From Prosthecobacter debontii (GTDB lineage Bacteria > Verrucomicrobiota > Verrucomicrobiia > Verrucomicrobiales > Verrucomicrobiaceae), in assembly GCA_945869675.1 (NCBI GenBank), contig CAMBPS010000009.1, forward strand, positions 1-63,172: DNA of 63,172 nt, given 5' to 3'. Below the pieces are notes generated by a model. The model had not been told where the DNA came from and did not search any database. It saw only the letters and a program-made list of their open reading frames with translations. The position numbers and the translations under genes were made by a program. Each line of letters opens with the position of its first letter. Position 1 is the first letter of the stretch. Below are positions 47,091 to 56,458 of the stretch, in pieces.

Positions 47091-49945
47091 GCCACAAGAT
47101 CCAGCAATTCATTCTCGGACATTGTCTGGTCTAAGCCCATGGGCATCAGGCTGGTCGTAAGTATGACATCAGCGATGATCTCCTGATGCACCAGTGTGCG
47201 CTCCTGGCCGGCAATATCTACGATGAGCAATCCATCAGCTGTATGACTCTTAATTAGCCCCTGGCTTTGTAGTCCATCTCTGGTTTCAAAGATGTGTGCC
47301 TCATAATCACGAGCTAACGTGTTACTGGGAAACAGAATGCTTTCCAAAAGATCCCGCTCAGTTCTGATGGCGCCGATCTTGGATAAATCAGGCCCAATGG
47401 AACGTCCAGCATCAGCGATCTTATGACAAGCCACGCAGCTCCCCTTCCCCCGTTTAAAATATTCGGCACCTTTAGCCACATTTCCAGAGGATGCAGCTTG
47501 ATCGGCGAGTGTACTCAATTGACGTTTTTTCATTTCCGTCCCAGCGACCGCTCTTTCATAAGCAGGATGAATCAAGGATTCAAAAATCTCAGGCGGAAAA
47601 TCGGCCAAAGCTGTTCGATATAAACTCTCCTGCTGACTGGCAATGGCAGGATTTTTAGCGATCTGACTAGCAAGCAAATGTGCGAGTTCAGGAGACTTAT
47701 GACGCCGCAGCAAAGGTAACAGCGTTTTGAGTTCGACCGGACCCACGATGGCCATGACTGGAGCTACTTGCGCCATCTGTTCTGAGGTCAGAGAGGCAGC
47801 TGCGATCATGGTGGAAGCCTGAATTTTCGCTGCGGCGCTTGATGCGGCATCTTCCAGCACAGTCCTCACCATCTCAAAAGTTCCACCCGTTAACCGTAGG
47901 GCCTTCAGAGCATCCAGAGCTTTCAATCGCAGTGAAAGCGGATGACTGGAATCAGCCGCGAAAGCTTGCAAAGCCACATCGAACTGGGCAGATTTCTGTT
48001 TTTTGATTGCTTCGAAAAGTAGAGGTGTTGGCAACTTCGCCAGCAATTGCTCCAGTGGAGCCATCCAATCATCCACAGATAGAGTTGCTGTCTGCGCAGC
48101 TAAAACCTCCAAACCCACGTTCTGAACCACTTTAGAATCATGCACGAGTAGGGCTGTGACGAGTGCCTGAGTCTTAGGTCGACTGATCAAAGCGCTACAA
48201 TAGCTCCGCAAAGCTTTCGCACGTTGCGAAGAAAAGTTTTTTTCTTTAAGCCAGACTTGTAATTCTGCAGTCACCCAATCATCAGCATGAGGGTAATTGA
48301 CAACAATGTTCAACGAGACACGAGCAAGGTCTGCATCGGTAGAGTCGAGATGCTTTGTTGCGAGACCTACTCGCAATCTCATACTGTCCGCATCATCTGC
48401 GATAAAGCCAGCCAACATTCGACGAAGGGCGATAGGATTTGTTTCTGACTGAAGTTCCTGCAAAGAGATCGCCAATAGATTCAATCTCTGAGCTGCCAGA
48501 ATCAAGGTGTGCTCAAAAGCTGGATCAAGGGGTTCACTCATCCTTTGACGCAGTTCTCGGCCCAGCTCTTGCCATTGAGGATTCACGGCCTCATTTATTT
48601 TCATCCCTGAAGGAGTCTCTTGAACCAAGCGCTCTAAGGCTCGTCTTTGCAAGGCAGGCTCTTTGGACCGCAAATCACGGAACAACGATTGAAGATCAAA
48701 CGTCTGATCCACCGAACTTTTCACCCATCTTTGATCTAGTTGTTCCGGTGTAATCCGATACACAGCCCCTAATAGATCTGACTTTGCGATCAAACTACTA
48801 GGACAGCCAAGCCTAAACCAGCCGCCAGTATCGATGAGGAGTAGCGATCCATCTCTAGGATCTTCCAGAACATCGGTGAAATGAATGTCTGGATCGTGGA
48901 GTTTCAGAAACTCATTCTCTGTGGCTTTATATGCACTACCGTCTGGTATTATCTCCATACGCACCAAACGCTGAGTATTGAAATGCGTGACCATGAAGCT
49001 CATTCCAGCTGACGGGTAACTTTTCCAAAAACAACAACCGCTGACAGCTACATGACCGAAGTTATGCATCACGGGCATATGATTCAAAGTACGAGGCAGA
49101 TGTGAGATGGCCTGCATCTGATCAGCACGCTCATAGACACCGCCATAGAGCCAATGCATGAGCGTATCTCCGCGCGGCTGATTGAAATAAAGATTTTGCA
49201 CGCCAATGATATCGCCCTCAGGCGTGAAATCGACCTCGACCGGATTGTCACCACAACCTAGAGAATGCCATTGAACATCGGCACCATCTGGCTGGCAGCT
49301 CCAGATGCCGCAAGCTTTCGACTCATCCACCAGAGACCCGTTTTTTTGAACGACCTTGTGTCCTTTGCGGCCGTGACACCAATAAAGACGGCCATTCGGA
49401 TGCAAAAACGGACCGTGTATATCTGCTGCATTGCCTGTATAATCAAAGCCTGTCACGATCTCCTCTCGTTTATCAGCAACACCATCTTCATCGGTATCAG
49501 TCAGCTTCCAGATGGATGGAGGTGATCCCACATAGAGGGATCCATTAAGCCAGCAGGCTCCTTGAGGAAAAGTCATCTTGTCCGCAAAGATCGTGCTTTT
49601 ATCGTAGCGACCATCTTTATTTGTATCCTCAAGCATGAGGACACGGTTCGGTGGATTGGCCTCGAGTTCCGACTTACTCCAATTGACGCCCACAGCATCG
49701 CCAAGAAACAGGCGCCCCCGATTATCCAAGCATCCCATCATCGGATGGGTGACCAACGGCGCTGCCGCTGCCAGAGAGAAGAAATACCCCTTCTGCAGCG
49801 TAGCCTCAGGAAGTTTTGGCTCAACGTGAGACACCTCAATAGTAACAACCAACGGACGTTCAGCTGAAGTAGGAAGTCTGGCCGGTGATTCTAACGCCAA
49901 AGAGGGCAAAGCAACGAAAACCACAAAGTGAGAAAGCCATTTCAT
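47069..49945 (-). CDS. PVC-type heme-binding CxxCH protein (membrane-bound dehydrogenase domain)
   Basis: 958 residues from the ATG at 49945. The frame is open to 50050, but this start gives the signal peptide (WLSHFVVFVALPSLALESP). The N-terminal half is a beta-propeller (about 60-420, for example 'VLMLEDTNKDGRYDKSTIF'). HEAT-like helices follow (about 430-790). The C-terminal cytochrome c domain has CVACH near 835 and a methionine further on ('TTSLMPMGLDQ') that could be the axial ligand. Proteins of this layout are characteristic of the PVC superphylum and are thought to oxidise sugars or alcohols outside the cytoplasm. Its stop overlaps the methyltransferase stop by 22 bp, on the opposite strand. 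Confidence 0.88.
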   Translation of the reverse strand: MKWLSHFVVFVALPSLALESPARLPTSAERPLVVTIEVSHVEPKLPEATLQKGYFFSLAAAAPLVTHPMMGCLDNRGRLFLGDAVGVNWSKSELEANPPNRVLMLEDTNKDGRYDKSTIFADKMTFPQGACWLNGSLYVGSPPSIWKLTDTDEDGVADKREEIVTGFDYTGNAADIHGPFLHPNGRLYWCHGRKGHKVVQKNGSLVDESKACGIWSCQPDGADVQWHSLGCGDNPVEVDFTPEGDIIGVQNLYFNQPRGDTLMHWLYGGVYERADQMQAISHLPRTLNHMPVMHNFGHVAVSGCCFWKSYPSAGMSFMVTHFNTQRLVRMEIIPDGSAYKATENEFLKLHDPDIHFTDVLEDPRDGSLLLIDTGGWFRLGCPSSLIAKSDLLGAVYRITPEQLDQRWVKSSVDQTFDLQSLFRDLRSKEPALQRRALERLVQETPSGMKINEAVNPQWQELGRELRQRMSEPLDPAFEHTLILAAQRLNLLAISLQELQSETNPIALRRMLAGFIADDADSMRLRVGLATKHLDSTDADLARVSLNIVVNYPHADDWVTAELQVWLKEKNFSSQRAKALRSYCSALISRPKTQALVTALLVHDSKVVQNVGLEVLAAQTATLSVDDWMAPLEQLLAKLPTPLLFEAIKKQKSAQFDVALQAFAADSSHPLSLRLKALDALKALRLTGGTFEMVRTVLEDAASSAAAKIQASTMIAAASLTSEQMAQVAPVMAIVGPVELKTLLPLLRRHKSPELAHLLASQIAKNPAIASQQESLYRTALADFPPEIFESLIHPAYERAVAGTEMKKRQLSTLADQAASSGNVAKGAEYFKRGKGSCVACHKIADAGRSIGPDLSKIGAIRTERDLLESILFPSNTLARDYEAHIFETRDGLQSQGLIKSHTADGLLIVDIAGQERTLVHQEIIADVILTTSLMPMGLDQTMSENELLDLVAYLKSLR

Positions 49946-50238
49946 CAGACCATTCAATACCCCGATGAACGACTCTTTATTGCAACAAACCGTCAAGCTC
50001 TTATCGATGGGTAACTGCGCGCCAACTTTGCTTAGTGAGATATTTGCCAATGATGTTTGATGCAGAACCTGTTGGCGCTGTTTCTCTGCGGTCTCTTGCG
50101 TCTTCGTAGCTTTTCCGTTGTCCCCCAGCGATTTCGCAAATCTGTCTGTGTTTTCACAAGTATCTGCGGCGGCGTAAAATCAACCGGCAAATCGATAGCC
50201 AAAACTCAGTAAAGAGTAAGAGCATCCTCTGCAATTAG

Positions 50239-50403
50239 CCTTGAAACGGGAATGGAAGGTCGTTGAGTTGCGCTAGGGCTTGGTTTCACAAGGATTCTTC
50301 GACTCGAAGCGGCTGTGTCTTGAGTGACACTGCCCGAGAGGCGAAAAGCCTTGTGGAATCAATGACAGATGCAAATCGGCGGTCAGCCATTCACGTTTTA
50401 AGG
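50239..50403. repeat. Structured dispersed repeat, copy A
   Basis: 165 bp. The core (50249-50392) matches copy B at 62945-63089 with nine differences. Helices seen: terminal stem CCTTGAAACG/CGTTTTAAGG plus GAATGG/CCATTC (one mismatch between them); stem TTTCACAAGG (50284-50293) with CCTTGTGGAA (50349-50358); inner hairpins CTTCG-ACT-CGAAG (50297-50309) and GGCTGTGTC-6-GACACTGCC (50311-50334); and a TGAC/GTCA hairpin (50363-50385). A 34-codon frame on the minus strand begins with ATG inside the right end. It lies between the PVC-cytochrome start and the lipoprotein terminator. No gene of known type is present. Confidence 0.85.
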
Positions 50404-50489
50404 ATTAGCAGCGTGAGGCCAACCAATGATGTCCAACGAAATACACGATTCGTGCAGTTATGAGACATAGAAAATTCGAAGTCTGCATG

Positions 50490-50519
50490 CAAAAAAAGCG
50501 GCTCCGAGGAGCCGCTTTC
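50490..50519 (-). terminator. Rho-independent terminator of the lipoprotein gene
   Basis: AAAGCGGCTCC (50495-50505) and GGAGCCGCTTT (50508-50518) form an 11-bp stem. On the minus strand it is followed by a run of seven T. It ends the lipoprotein transcript. Confidence 0.92.
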
Positions 50520-50545
50520 TACAAAGGTTTAGATATGCCGTATCC

Positions 50546-51316
50546 TCATTTAGAGGAAGTGTAAACACCTTTGGCACTGGTTTCTGCAGCAGGTGCAGAA
50601 ACGGCCGCCATGGACGGCATGGGTCGACGCCAGCCTGAGCCAGGGAAGGCACCATCAGTGTATTGATCATTAAGGCTACCCACCATGTAAGACTTGGTGT
50701 CACGGACAGTGCAGCGGAGAAGTCCACCGAAGATGCCTTGAGTGGTGCGATCCCACACATTGGAATAAGTCTTCATAGCTCCACAAACGACAGTTCCACC
50801 CATGTGCAGACCGCGCTGAACACCATTCAGACCAAGATCGGTAGTATCATAGAGTTCGTCATGAGCATACTGGGTTCCTTGATCGCCGATGTCATACACG
50901 GTTTCTGTCACACGGTTGGCTTCTTTTCGCACGATATTACCGCCACGGCGTGAACTGCGGAAGATGGTATTGGAGTAGTTACGTGTTTGACGGGTTCCGA
51001 CAGCAGTGACGTAATCCGAAGAATCCTCGGTCACATCTAAGGTAGAATCAGCACTTTGGTCAACGACTTGATGAGGATAGGAAAGGCCCTTGTTGGTGTA
51101 ACGAGTCGAATACTTGGAAACAGGCTTCGAAGGACGTTTGTTGAAGGCCCACCATTTACGGGGAGCCTCTTCTTCCACCGCCACAGTCTCGACCGGAGCG
51201 GAATACTTTCCGCCAGTCACTGGCAAAGCGGTAGGAGCACTCGCGGTTGAAGAAGAACTTGTGGATGAGCACGAAGCAAGGAGTGGGAGGAGTGTCAGCA
51301 GATAATATTTATTCAT
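50546..51316 (-). CDS. Putative lipoprotein of unknown function
   Basis: 256 residues. The signal peptide ends in the lipobox 'LLASC' with the acylated Cys at 16, then a Ser-rich linker. The mature part is rich in Thr, Gly, Tyr and Asp, with 'KPVSKYSTRYTNKGLSYPHQ' and 'DIGDQGTQYAHDELYDTTD'. No family was recognised. Lipobox placement is clear and indicates membrane anchoring by lipid. It is a monocistron with a strong terminator. Confidence 0.75.
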   Translation of the reverse strand: MNKYYLLTLLPLLASCSSTSSSSTASAPTALPVTGGKYSAPVETVAVEEEAPRKWWAFNKRPSKPVSKYSTRYTNKGLSYPHQVVDQSADSTLDVTEDSSDYVTAVGTRQTRNYSNTIFRSSRRGGNIVRKEANRVTETVYDIGDQGTQYAHDELYDTTDLGLNGVQRGLHMGGTVVCGAMKTYSNVWDRTTQGIFGGLLRCTVRDTKSYMVGSLNDQYTDGAFPGSGWRRPMPSMAAVSAPAAETSAKGVYTSSK

Positions 51317-51390
51317 ATCGCGTTGTGAGAATGTCTGATTGGGATGTTTATGTCAAAATTAAAGTGGAAAATGTGAAGAAAACTGAATCT

Positions 51391-53397
51391 TCAGCTTTCA
51401 CCACTAGCAATGAGTTGGGCAATAACGTTGATATCTTCGAGGGTCGTAGTGTCTCCTTTAATGATTTCGCCCGCCGCAATCTGCTTGAGTAAACGACGCA
51501 TAATTTTGCCAGAGCGTGTCTTTGGAAGAGCCACAGCAAAGCGGATTTCATCGGGGGTCGCTACGGGGCCGATCACTTTACGAACATGTTTTTTGAGATC
51601 ATTGGCTAACTCACGGTCAGCGACAATACCTTCCTTGACGGTGACAAAACAAACCACGCCCTGCCCCTTCATCTCATCTGGACGCCCCACAACGGCAGAT
51701 TCGGCAACGGATGGATGCGAAATCAGCGCACTTTCGACCTCGGCTGTGCCTAGACGATGTCCGGCTACATTGAGGACGTCGTCGATGCGTCCAATGATCC
51801 AAATGTTTCCCTCTTTGTCTTTTCGGGCACCATCACCGGCAAAATACCAGCCTTTAAAATCACTCCAGTAAGCATCTTGATAGCGCACTTTATCACCCCA
51901 GATTCCTCGCAGCATCGATGGCCACGGCTTGCGGATCACTAGTTTGCCTTGTTCGCCGACACCGACTTCTTTTCCTAAATCATCCACGATTGCCACATCC
52001 ACGCCAAAAAATGGCAGTGTAGCCGTGCCAGGTTTCGTGGGGGTGGCTCCAGGAATTGGCGTAATCATGTGACCACCCGTTTCTGTCTGCCACCAGGTAT
52101 CGACGATCGGGCATCTCCCGCCACCAACTTTGTTATGATACCACATCCAAGCTTCCGGATTGATCGGCTCACCTACGGTTCCCAGGAGGCGCAGGCTGCT
52201 TAAATCGTGCTTCTTGAGCCAATCATCTCCCCATTTCATGAAGGAGCGGATGGCGGTCGGCGCAGTGTAGAAAACAGTGACTGCGTATTCTTCGATAATC
52301 TTCCAGAAACGATCGTTCTCAGGCCAGTTTGGAGCTCCCTCAAACATCAAAGACGTGGCTCCCATGGCCAATGGGCCATAGACCATATAACTATGCCCAG
52401 TGACCCAACCGATGTCTGCAGTGCACCAATAAACATCGTCATCACGTAGATCGAAGACATATTTAGAGGTCATGTAGGCATGCAACAAGTAGCCGCCAGT
52501 TGTGTGCAGAATACCTTTTGGTTTTCCTGTGCTGCCGCTGGTATATAGAATGAACAGTGGCGACTCCGAGTCCATTTCCACCGGTTTACAGTGAGCATCC
52601 ACATATTCCAGCTCACGATTCCACCAGACATCGCGACCTTCTTCAATATGAACGTCCTGCCCCGTGCGCTTGTAAACGATCACGGTTTCCACAGGTGTGT
52701 CATTGCCTTTGAGGGCATCATCCACATTTTTTTTGAGCGGCACAACGGCTCCGCGACGATATCCGCCATCGGCAGTGAGAATAATTTTAGCTCCGCAGTC
52801 GAGAACACGGTCTTTAATCGATTCAGCACTGAATCCACCAAAGATGACGCTGTGCATCGCTCCGATGCGCGTGCAGGCCAGCATCGCGATGGCGGCCTCA
52901 GGGATCATCGGCATATAAATAATGACGCGGTCACCTTTCTTCACCTTATTCCGCTTCAGAACATTGGCAAATCGACACACTTCGCGATGTAACTGCTGGT
53001 AGGTCAGCACACGTTTTTCACCCGGCTCGCCTTCCCAAATAAGAGCGGCTTTTGTTTTGCGTGAACCTTCGAGATGACGGTCTAGGCAGTTTTCGCTTAC
53101 ATTGAGTTTGCCACCGACAAACCATTTGGCATTGGGGCACTTCCAATCCAGCACTTTAGTAAAAGGTTTGGTCCACTTCAGTTCCTTAGCCTCACGACCA
53201 AAGAACTTATCCGGCTGCTTCAATGACTCGTCGTACATCTTTCTATATGCAGCCATACTTCCGATTCGCGCTTTCTTGGAGAACTCGGCACTGGGTTTGA
53301 AAACCATGTCCTCGGTGGCCGTGCTCTTGGAGGCGCTCTTGCTGGGAGCTTTGATAGATTTTTTAGCGGCAGATTTAGCGACTTTCTTTTGACTCAT
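51391..53397 (-). CDS. acs: Acetyl-CoA synthetase
   Basis: 668 residues from the ATG at 53397; the frame is open to 53466. An ATP-binding loop '[20 protein letters not shown]' is near 280. The motif '[15 protein letters not shown]' and the C-terminal '[14 protein letters not shown]' (the regulated Lys) are intact. It makes acetyl-CoA from acetate, ATP and CoA. The N-terminus carries about 30 residues rich in Lys, Ala and Ser before the normal enzyme begins, which E. coli Acs lacks. No pta-ackA or actP is nearby. Confidence 0.95.
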   Translation of the reverse strand: MSQKKVAKSAAKKSIKAPSKSASKSTATEDMVFKPSAEFSKKARIGSMAAYRKMYDESLKQPDKFFGREAKELKWTKPFTKVLDWKCPNAKWFVGGKLNVSENCLDRHLEGSRKTKAALIWEGEPGEKRVLTYQQLHREVCRFANVLKRNKVKKGDRVIIYMPMIPEAAIAMLACTRIGAMHSVIFGGFSAESIKDRVLDCGAKIILTADGGYRRGAVVPLKKNVDDALKGNDTPVETVIVYKRTGQDVHIEEGRDVWWNRELEYVDAHCKPVEMDSESPLFILYTSGSTGKPKGILHTTGGYLLHAYMTSKYVFDLRDDDVYWCTADIGWVTGHSYMVYGPLAMGATSLMFEGAPNWPENDRFWKIIEEYAVTVFYTAPTAIRSFMKWGDDWLKKHDLSSLRLLGTVGEPINPEAWMWYHNKVGGGRCPIVDTWWQTETGGHMITPIPGATPTKPGTATLPFFGVDVAIVDDLGKEVGVGEQGKLVIRKPWPSMLRGIWGDKVRYQDAYWSDFKGWYFAGDGARKDKEGNIWIIGRIDDVLNVAGHRLGTAEVESALISHPSVAESAVVGRPDEMKGQGVVCFVTVKEGIVADRELANDLKKHVRKVIGPVATPDEIRFAVALPKTRSGKIMRRLLKQIAAGEIIKGDTTTLEDINVIAQLIASGES

Positions 53398-53651
53398 GGC
53401 GTTTGTGGATATGGCGGGGACGGAAAAAGCTAAGCCTACATGCGGCAGAGAGCCTCTGGCAATCAAAGAGTGTAAAACAGAATAAAATACAGCGTAGCGA
53501 TCTTAGTAGCTGCCTTTATCTAGGCCCCAACAGGCGACTCAAGATACTCTACCGTGCCTTGCTGCTAGTTCCGATTGGGCGTTCGATTCTCCGGCTGCCA
53601 AGTATGTAAGTGAATGGATTCGATTCACGCACATTTGAGATACCGTAGAGA

Positions 53652-56372
53652 TCAATCAACGGCTGAATTCACGTCAAGTCGGACAAAATTCAAGAGTTCT
53701 TCAGTTGTCATGTCGGATAGCATTTTGTCTGCACCTAGACCATCACTAATCAGGTCACTGGCTAAACGCATCTTTTCATCTATCATCAAATCAATCCGCT
53801 CTTCGATCGTGCCTTGGCAAACGAACTTGTGCACGAAGACATTTTTCTTCTGACCGATACGGAAAGCGCGGTCTGTGGCCTGATTTTCCACGGCCGGATT
53901 CCACCAGCGATCAAAATGAATGACATGGCTGGCTGCGGTGAGATTTAGTCCCGTACCACCGGCCTTCACGCTGATGATCATAAAGGGTGGCCCGTTAAGC
54001 TTCTGAAACGACTCCACTAATAAATGACGTTTTTTCACAGCCGTGCCTCCGTGTAAAATGACACCTTGGCGACCAAAGACCGAGGCTACGAAACGCGCTA
54101 AAGGATCACAAGTCTCCTGAAACTGCGTAAAGATTAGAACGCGATCACGTCTTTCTGCAAGTTCTGAACAGATCTCTCCCAAACGAGTGAATTTCCCGCT
54201 GTCTTCGAAATTCCAGGCACCATCACCATTCCACTGACTGGGATGATTGCAGATCTGCTTAAACTTAATCAGGAAGCCAAGCACAAGCCCCTGACGCTTA
54301 ATCGGCTCCATGTCCTTATCCGCCAGCACCTTCGCCAGTTGATCGACCAGCTTGGCGTAGATAGTAGCCTGTCGTTTTGTGAGTCCACAATAGACCTTTG
54401 TTTCAATCTTATCAGGCAAATCCGCGATGATGTTACGATCCGTCTTCATCCGTCGCAGGATGTATGGCTTAACCAGACAACGTATCGGGGCAAAACCTTC
54501 GCTGGATTTGCCGCAACGTTTCACAGCGTCCAAAAATGCGCTAGAACCACCCAGAAGTCCTGGATTGAGAAAATCAAAAAGGCTCCAAAGGTCTCCTGGG
54601 CGATTCTCCACCGGTGTGCCAGTCAAGGCGATGCGGGTCTGAGTTTGCAGGCGCTTTACGGCTTTTGAACTTGCGCTACCAGGATTTTTAATTGCCTGAG
54701 CTTCGTCCAAAATCACCATTCCCCACTCATGACTCTGCCAAGACTCCGTTCGTTGAAGAAACTGATAAGTGGTCACCATGGCATCATAACCACGTAAGGC
54801 CTCCTTGGGATGGCTAATAGCGAAGTCCAAACTCTTGCGTGAAGTGACCGAAGGATGCGCGATGAACAACCTTAAATCAGGGGCAAAGCGCTTCACCTCT
54901 GAACGCCAGTTACCTACTAGGGAAGCTGGGACAACGAGCAAGGCGGGTGCTTTGGCGTGCTTTTGCCGATCTAAAAGCAGTGCAATGACTTGCAGTGTCT
55001 TTCCCAGTCCCATGTCATCGGCCAGACAAGCCCCCAACCCCAAATGGGTCATGAACTTCAACCAACCAAAGCCCTTCAATTGATAGGGCCGCATCGTGGC
55101 ACACAGATTTTCTGGCGCTGTCACAGCCACTGGTTCACGCATTTGATCCAGCATCTCGGCGAGTTTTTTACCAGCCACCACTTCACTCCAATCATACAGC
55201 ATCTGCGTGATGCCTTCTGCTTCTGCCGATTGCTGATCCGTCCATCCTGCGAGAAGTCTCATGCCATCTAAAAAACCTAGGCCTCCCTCACAAGCCGCGT
55301 ATTGCACCTTCTGCCAGTGCGCCATCACTTGCTGCAATTGCACGCTATTAACTTCCACCCATTTGCCACGCAGAGAAACCAAACCGGTTTCAGAACTGAG
55401 CAGCTTTTCCAACTCCTCCGGGGTCAGCTGCACACCATCCAGACTTTGCTCCATTTTAAAAGTCAACAGCGCTCCCGCATGAAGCGACTGCTTCTTTGGC
55501 GCATCAATCGTAACCGATACCGCAGGGCGGCTCCCCTTCCCGCTGCGCCACCAGTCCGGCAATTTCATCACGATCCCGCATTCCTGAAACACGGTCGTAT
55601 CTCGCAGCACGCGATAGGCCTCTTTGGCCGACATTGCCATCGGAGTGAAAAGTCGCTTTGACTCCAACCACTCACGCAACAATTGGGATTTTTCAGCTGC
55701 TGTGCGAACCGGTGCTAGCAAGGCCGTCATAGCGGCTTGATCCTTTTGACCAGCATACATCTGCAATGCTCGTGCTAAGGGCAAATGCTGCGGCTGGCCA
55801 CTGACACTCAGCTTCTCGGTAAATGTCGCTAAAAAGGCAAAAGGCCGCTGCATGTCTGTCTTATTTTCCGCCAGATGAAACGTCACACGCCCCACCACCT
55901 GCCAAGCCGGACATTCCTGACGCAGCCAAGTTTCCACCCCCTCTTTGGCCAAGAGTGCGATGTATCTTCCCAGATCTGTCCACCAAGACTCCAGGAGTTG
56001 CACATTTACGTACTCGACTCCCGCAAAAGGTGGCGCTGAGGCCACCAGCGACTGCCGATCCTCCAGCGCTGGAGTCACCGTCTTCAAAGCATCTTCGGTT
56101 TGGCAAAGCCGGGCAAAAAACAGCTTTGCAAATCCACGCAACCAGAGCCAAGAAGGCTCCATATCGCTCGTCAGCAAATGCGTCGCCAGCAGTGTCAGCA
56201 GTTCGGCCGATGATCCTACCTGAGCAAGCTTCTTCTCATAAGCCTGCACCGCCTCTCCTTCGCAGAGCAGGTGACCTTCAGGGGTGATTAGAGGAGTCAG
56301 CATGCCTTCACATACGCCACAGATCTGACAATCCGTAAAGGACTCTCTCCGCCAAGAAGATCTCACATTCAC
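53652..56372 (-). CDS. SNF2/SWI2-family DEAD/DEAH box helicase
   Basis: 906 residues. The N-terminal 450 residues are poorly conserved; the first 35 contain CQICGVC and a later LLC, which could be a small metal site. The helicase core starts near 445 with Walker A 'ADDMGLGKTLQVIAL' and DEAQ at 'MVILDEAQAIKNP'. Motif IV-VI regions are 'RVLIFTQFQETCDPLARF', 'SVKAGGTGLNLTAASHVIHF' and 'DRAFRIGQKKNVFVHKFV'. Bacterial SNF2 proteins of this type (RapA/HepA relatives, with SWIM domains in some) act on DNA or RNA polymerase complexes. Here the zinc-like N-terminus substitutes for a SWIM domain. Likely function: DNA translocase; specific role unknown. Confidence 0.9.
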   Translation of the reverse strand: MNVRSSWRRESFTDCQICGVCEGMLTPLITPEGHLLCEGEAVQAYEKKLAQVGSSAELLTLLATHLLTSDMEPSWLWLRGFAKLFFARLCQTEDALKTVTPALEDRQSLVASAPPFAGVEYVNVQLLESWWTDLGRYIALLAKEGVETWLRQECPAWQVVGRVTFHLAENKTDMQRPFAFLATFTEKLSVSGQPQHLPLARALQMYAGQKDQAAMTALLAPVRTAAEKSQLLREWLESKRLFTPMAMSAKEAYRVLRDTTVFQECGIVMKLPDWWRSGKGSRPAVSVTIDAPKKQSLHAGALLTFKMEQSLDGVQLTPEELEKLLSSETGLVSLRGKWVEVNSVQLQQVMAHWQKVQYAACEGGLGFLDGMRLLAGWTDQQSAEAEGITQMLYDWSEVVAGKKLAEMLDQMREPVAVTAPENLCATMRPYQLKGFGWLKFMTHLGLGACLADDMGLGKTLQVIALLLDRQKHAKAPALLVVPASLVGNWRSEVKRFAPDLRLFIAHPSVTSRKSLDFAISHPKEALRGYDAMVTTYQFLQRTESWQSHEWGMVILDEAQAIKNPGSASSKAVKRLQTQTRIALTGTPVENRPGDLWSLFDFLNPGLLGGSSAFLDAVKRCGKSSEGFAPIRCLVKPYILRRMKTDRNIIADLPDKIETKVYCGLTKRQATIYAKLVDQLAKVLADKDMEPIKRQGLVLGFLIKFKQICNHPSQWNGDGAWNFEDSGKFTRLGEICSELAERRDRVLIFTQFQETCDPLARFVASVFGRQGVILHGGTAVKKRHLLVESFQKLNGPPFMIISVKAGGTGLNLTAASHVIHFDRWWNPAVENQATDRAFRIGQKKNVFVHKFVCQGTIEERIDLMIDEKMRLASDLISDGLGADKMLSDMTTEELLNFVRLDVNSAVD

Positions 56373-56458
56373 AGCTCATTGAGCTTGGCGGTCGATCGCT
56401 GCATGGCCTATTGAAGACTTCCGATCTACAGCAGACAGATAGCAGCACAGCCAACATT

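Noticed and set aside
50239..50403. The repeat as an integron attC site
   Set aside because: No RYYYAAC/GTTRRRY end boxes, no integrase and no cassette arrangement; the helices are multi-branched rather than one long imperfect hairpin.
51247..51492. 81-codon plus-strand frame
   Set aside because: Overlaps the lipoprotein start and the antisense of the acs 3' end; no independent support.
53581..53600. tRNA T-arm-like sequence (GTTCGATTC then CCGGCTGCCA)
   Set aside because: No matching acceptor 5' strand, D-arm or anticodon arm could be found at the right spacing; the T-stem does not pair.
53403..53609. 68-codon plus-strand frame between acs and the SNF2 gene
   Set aside because: No family, no initiation signal, and only weak coding character.
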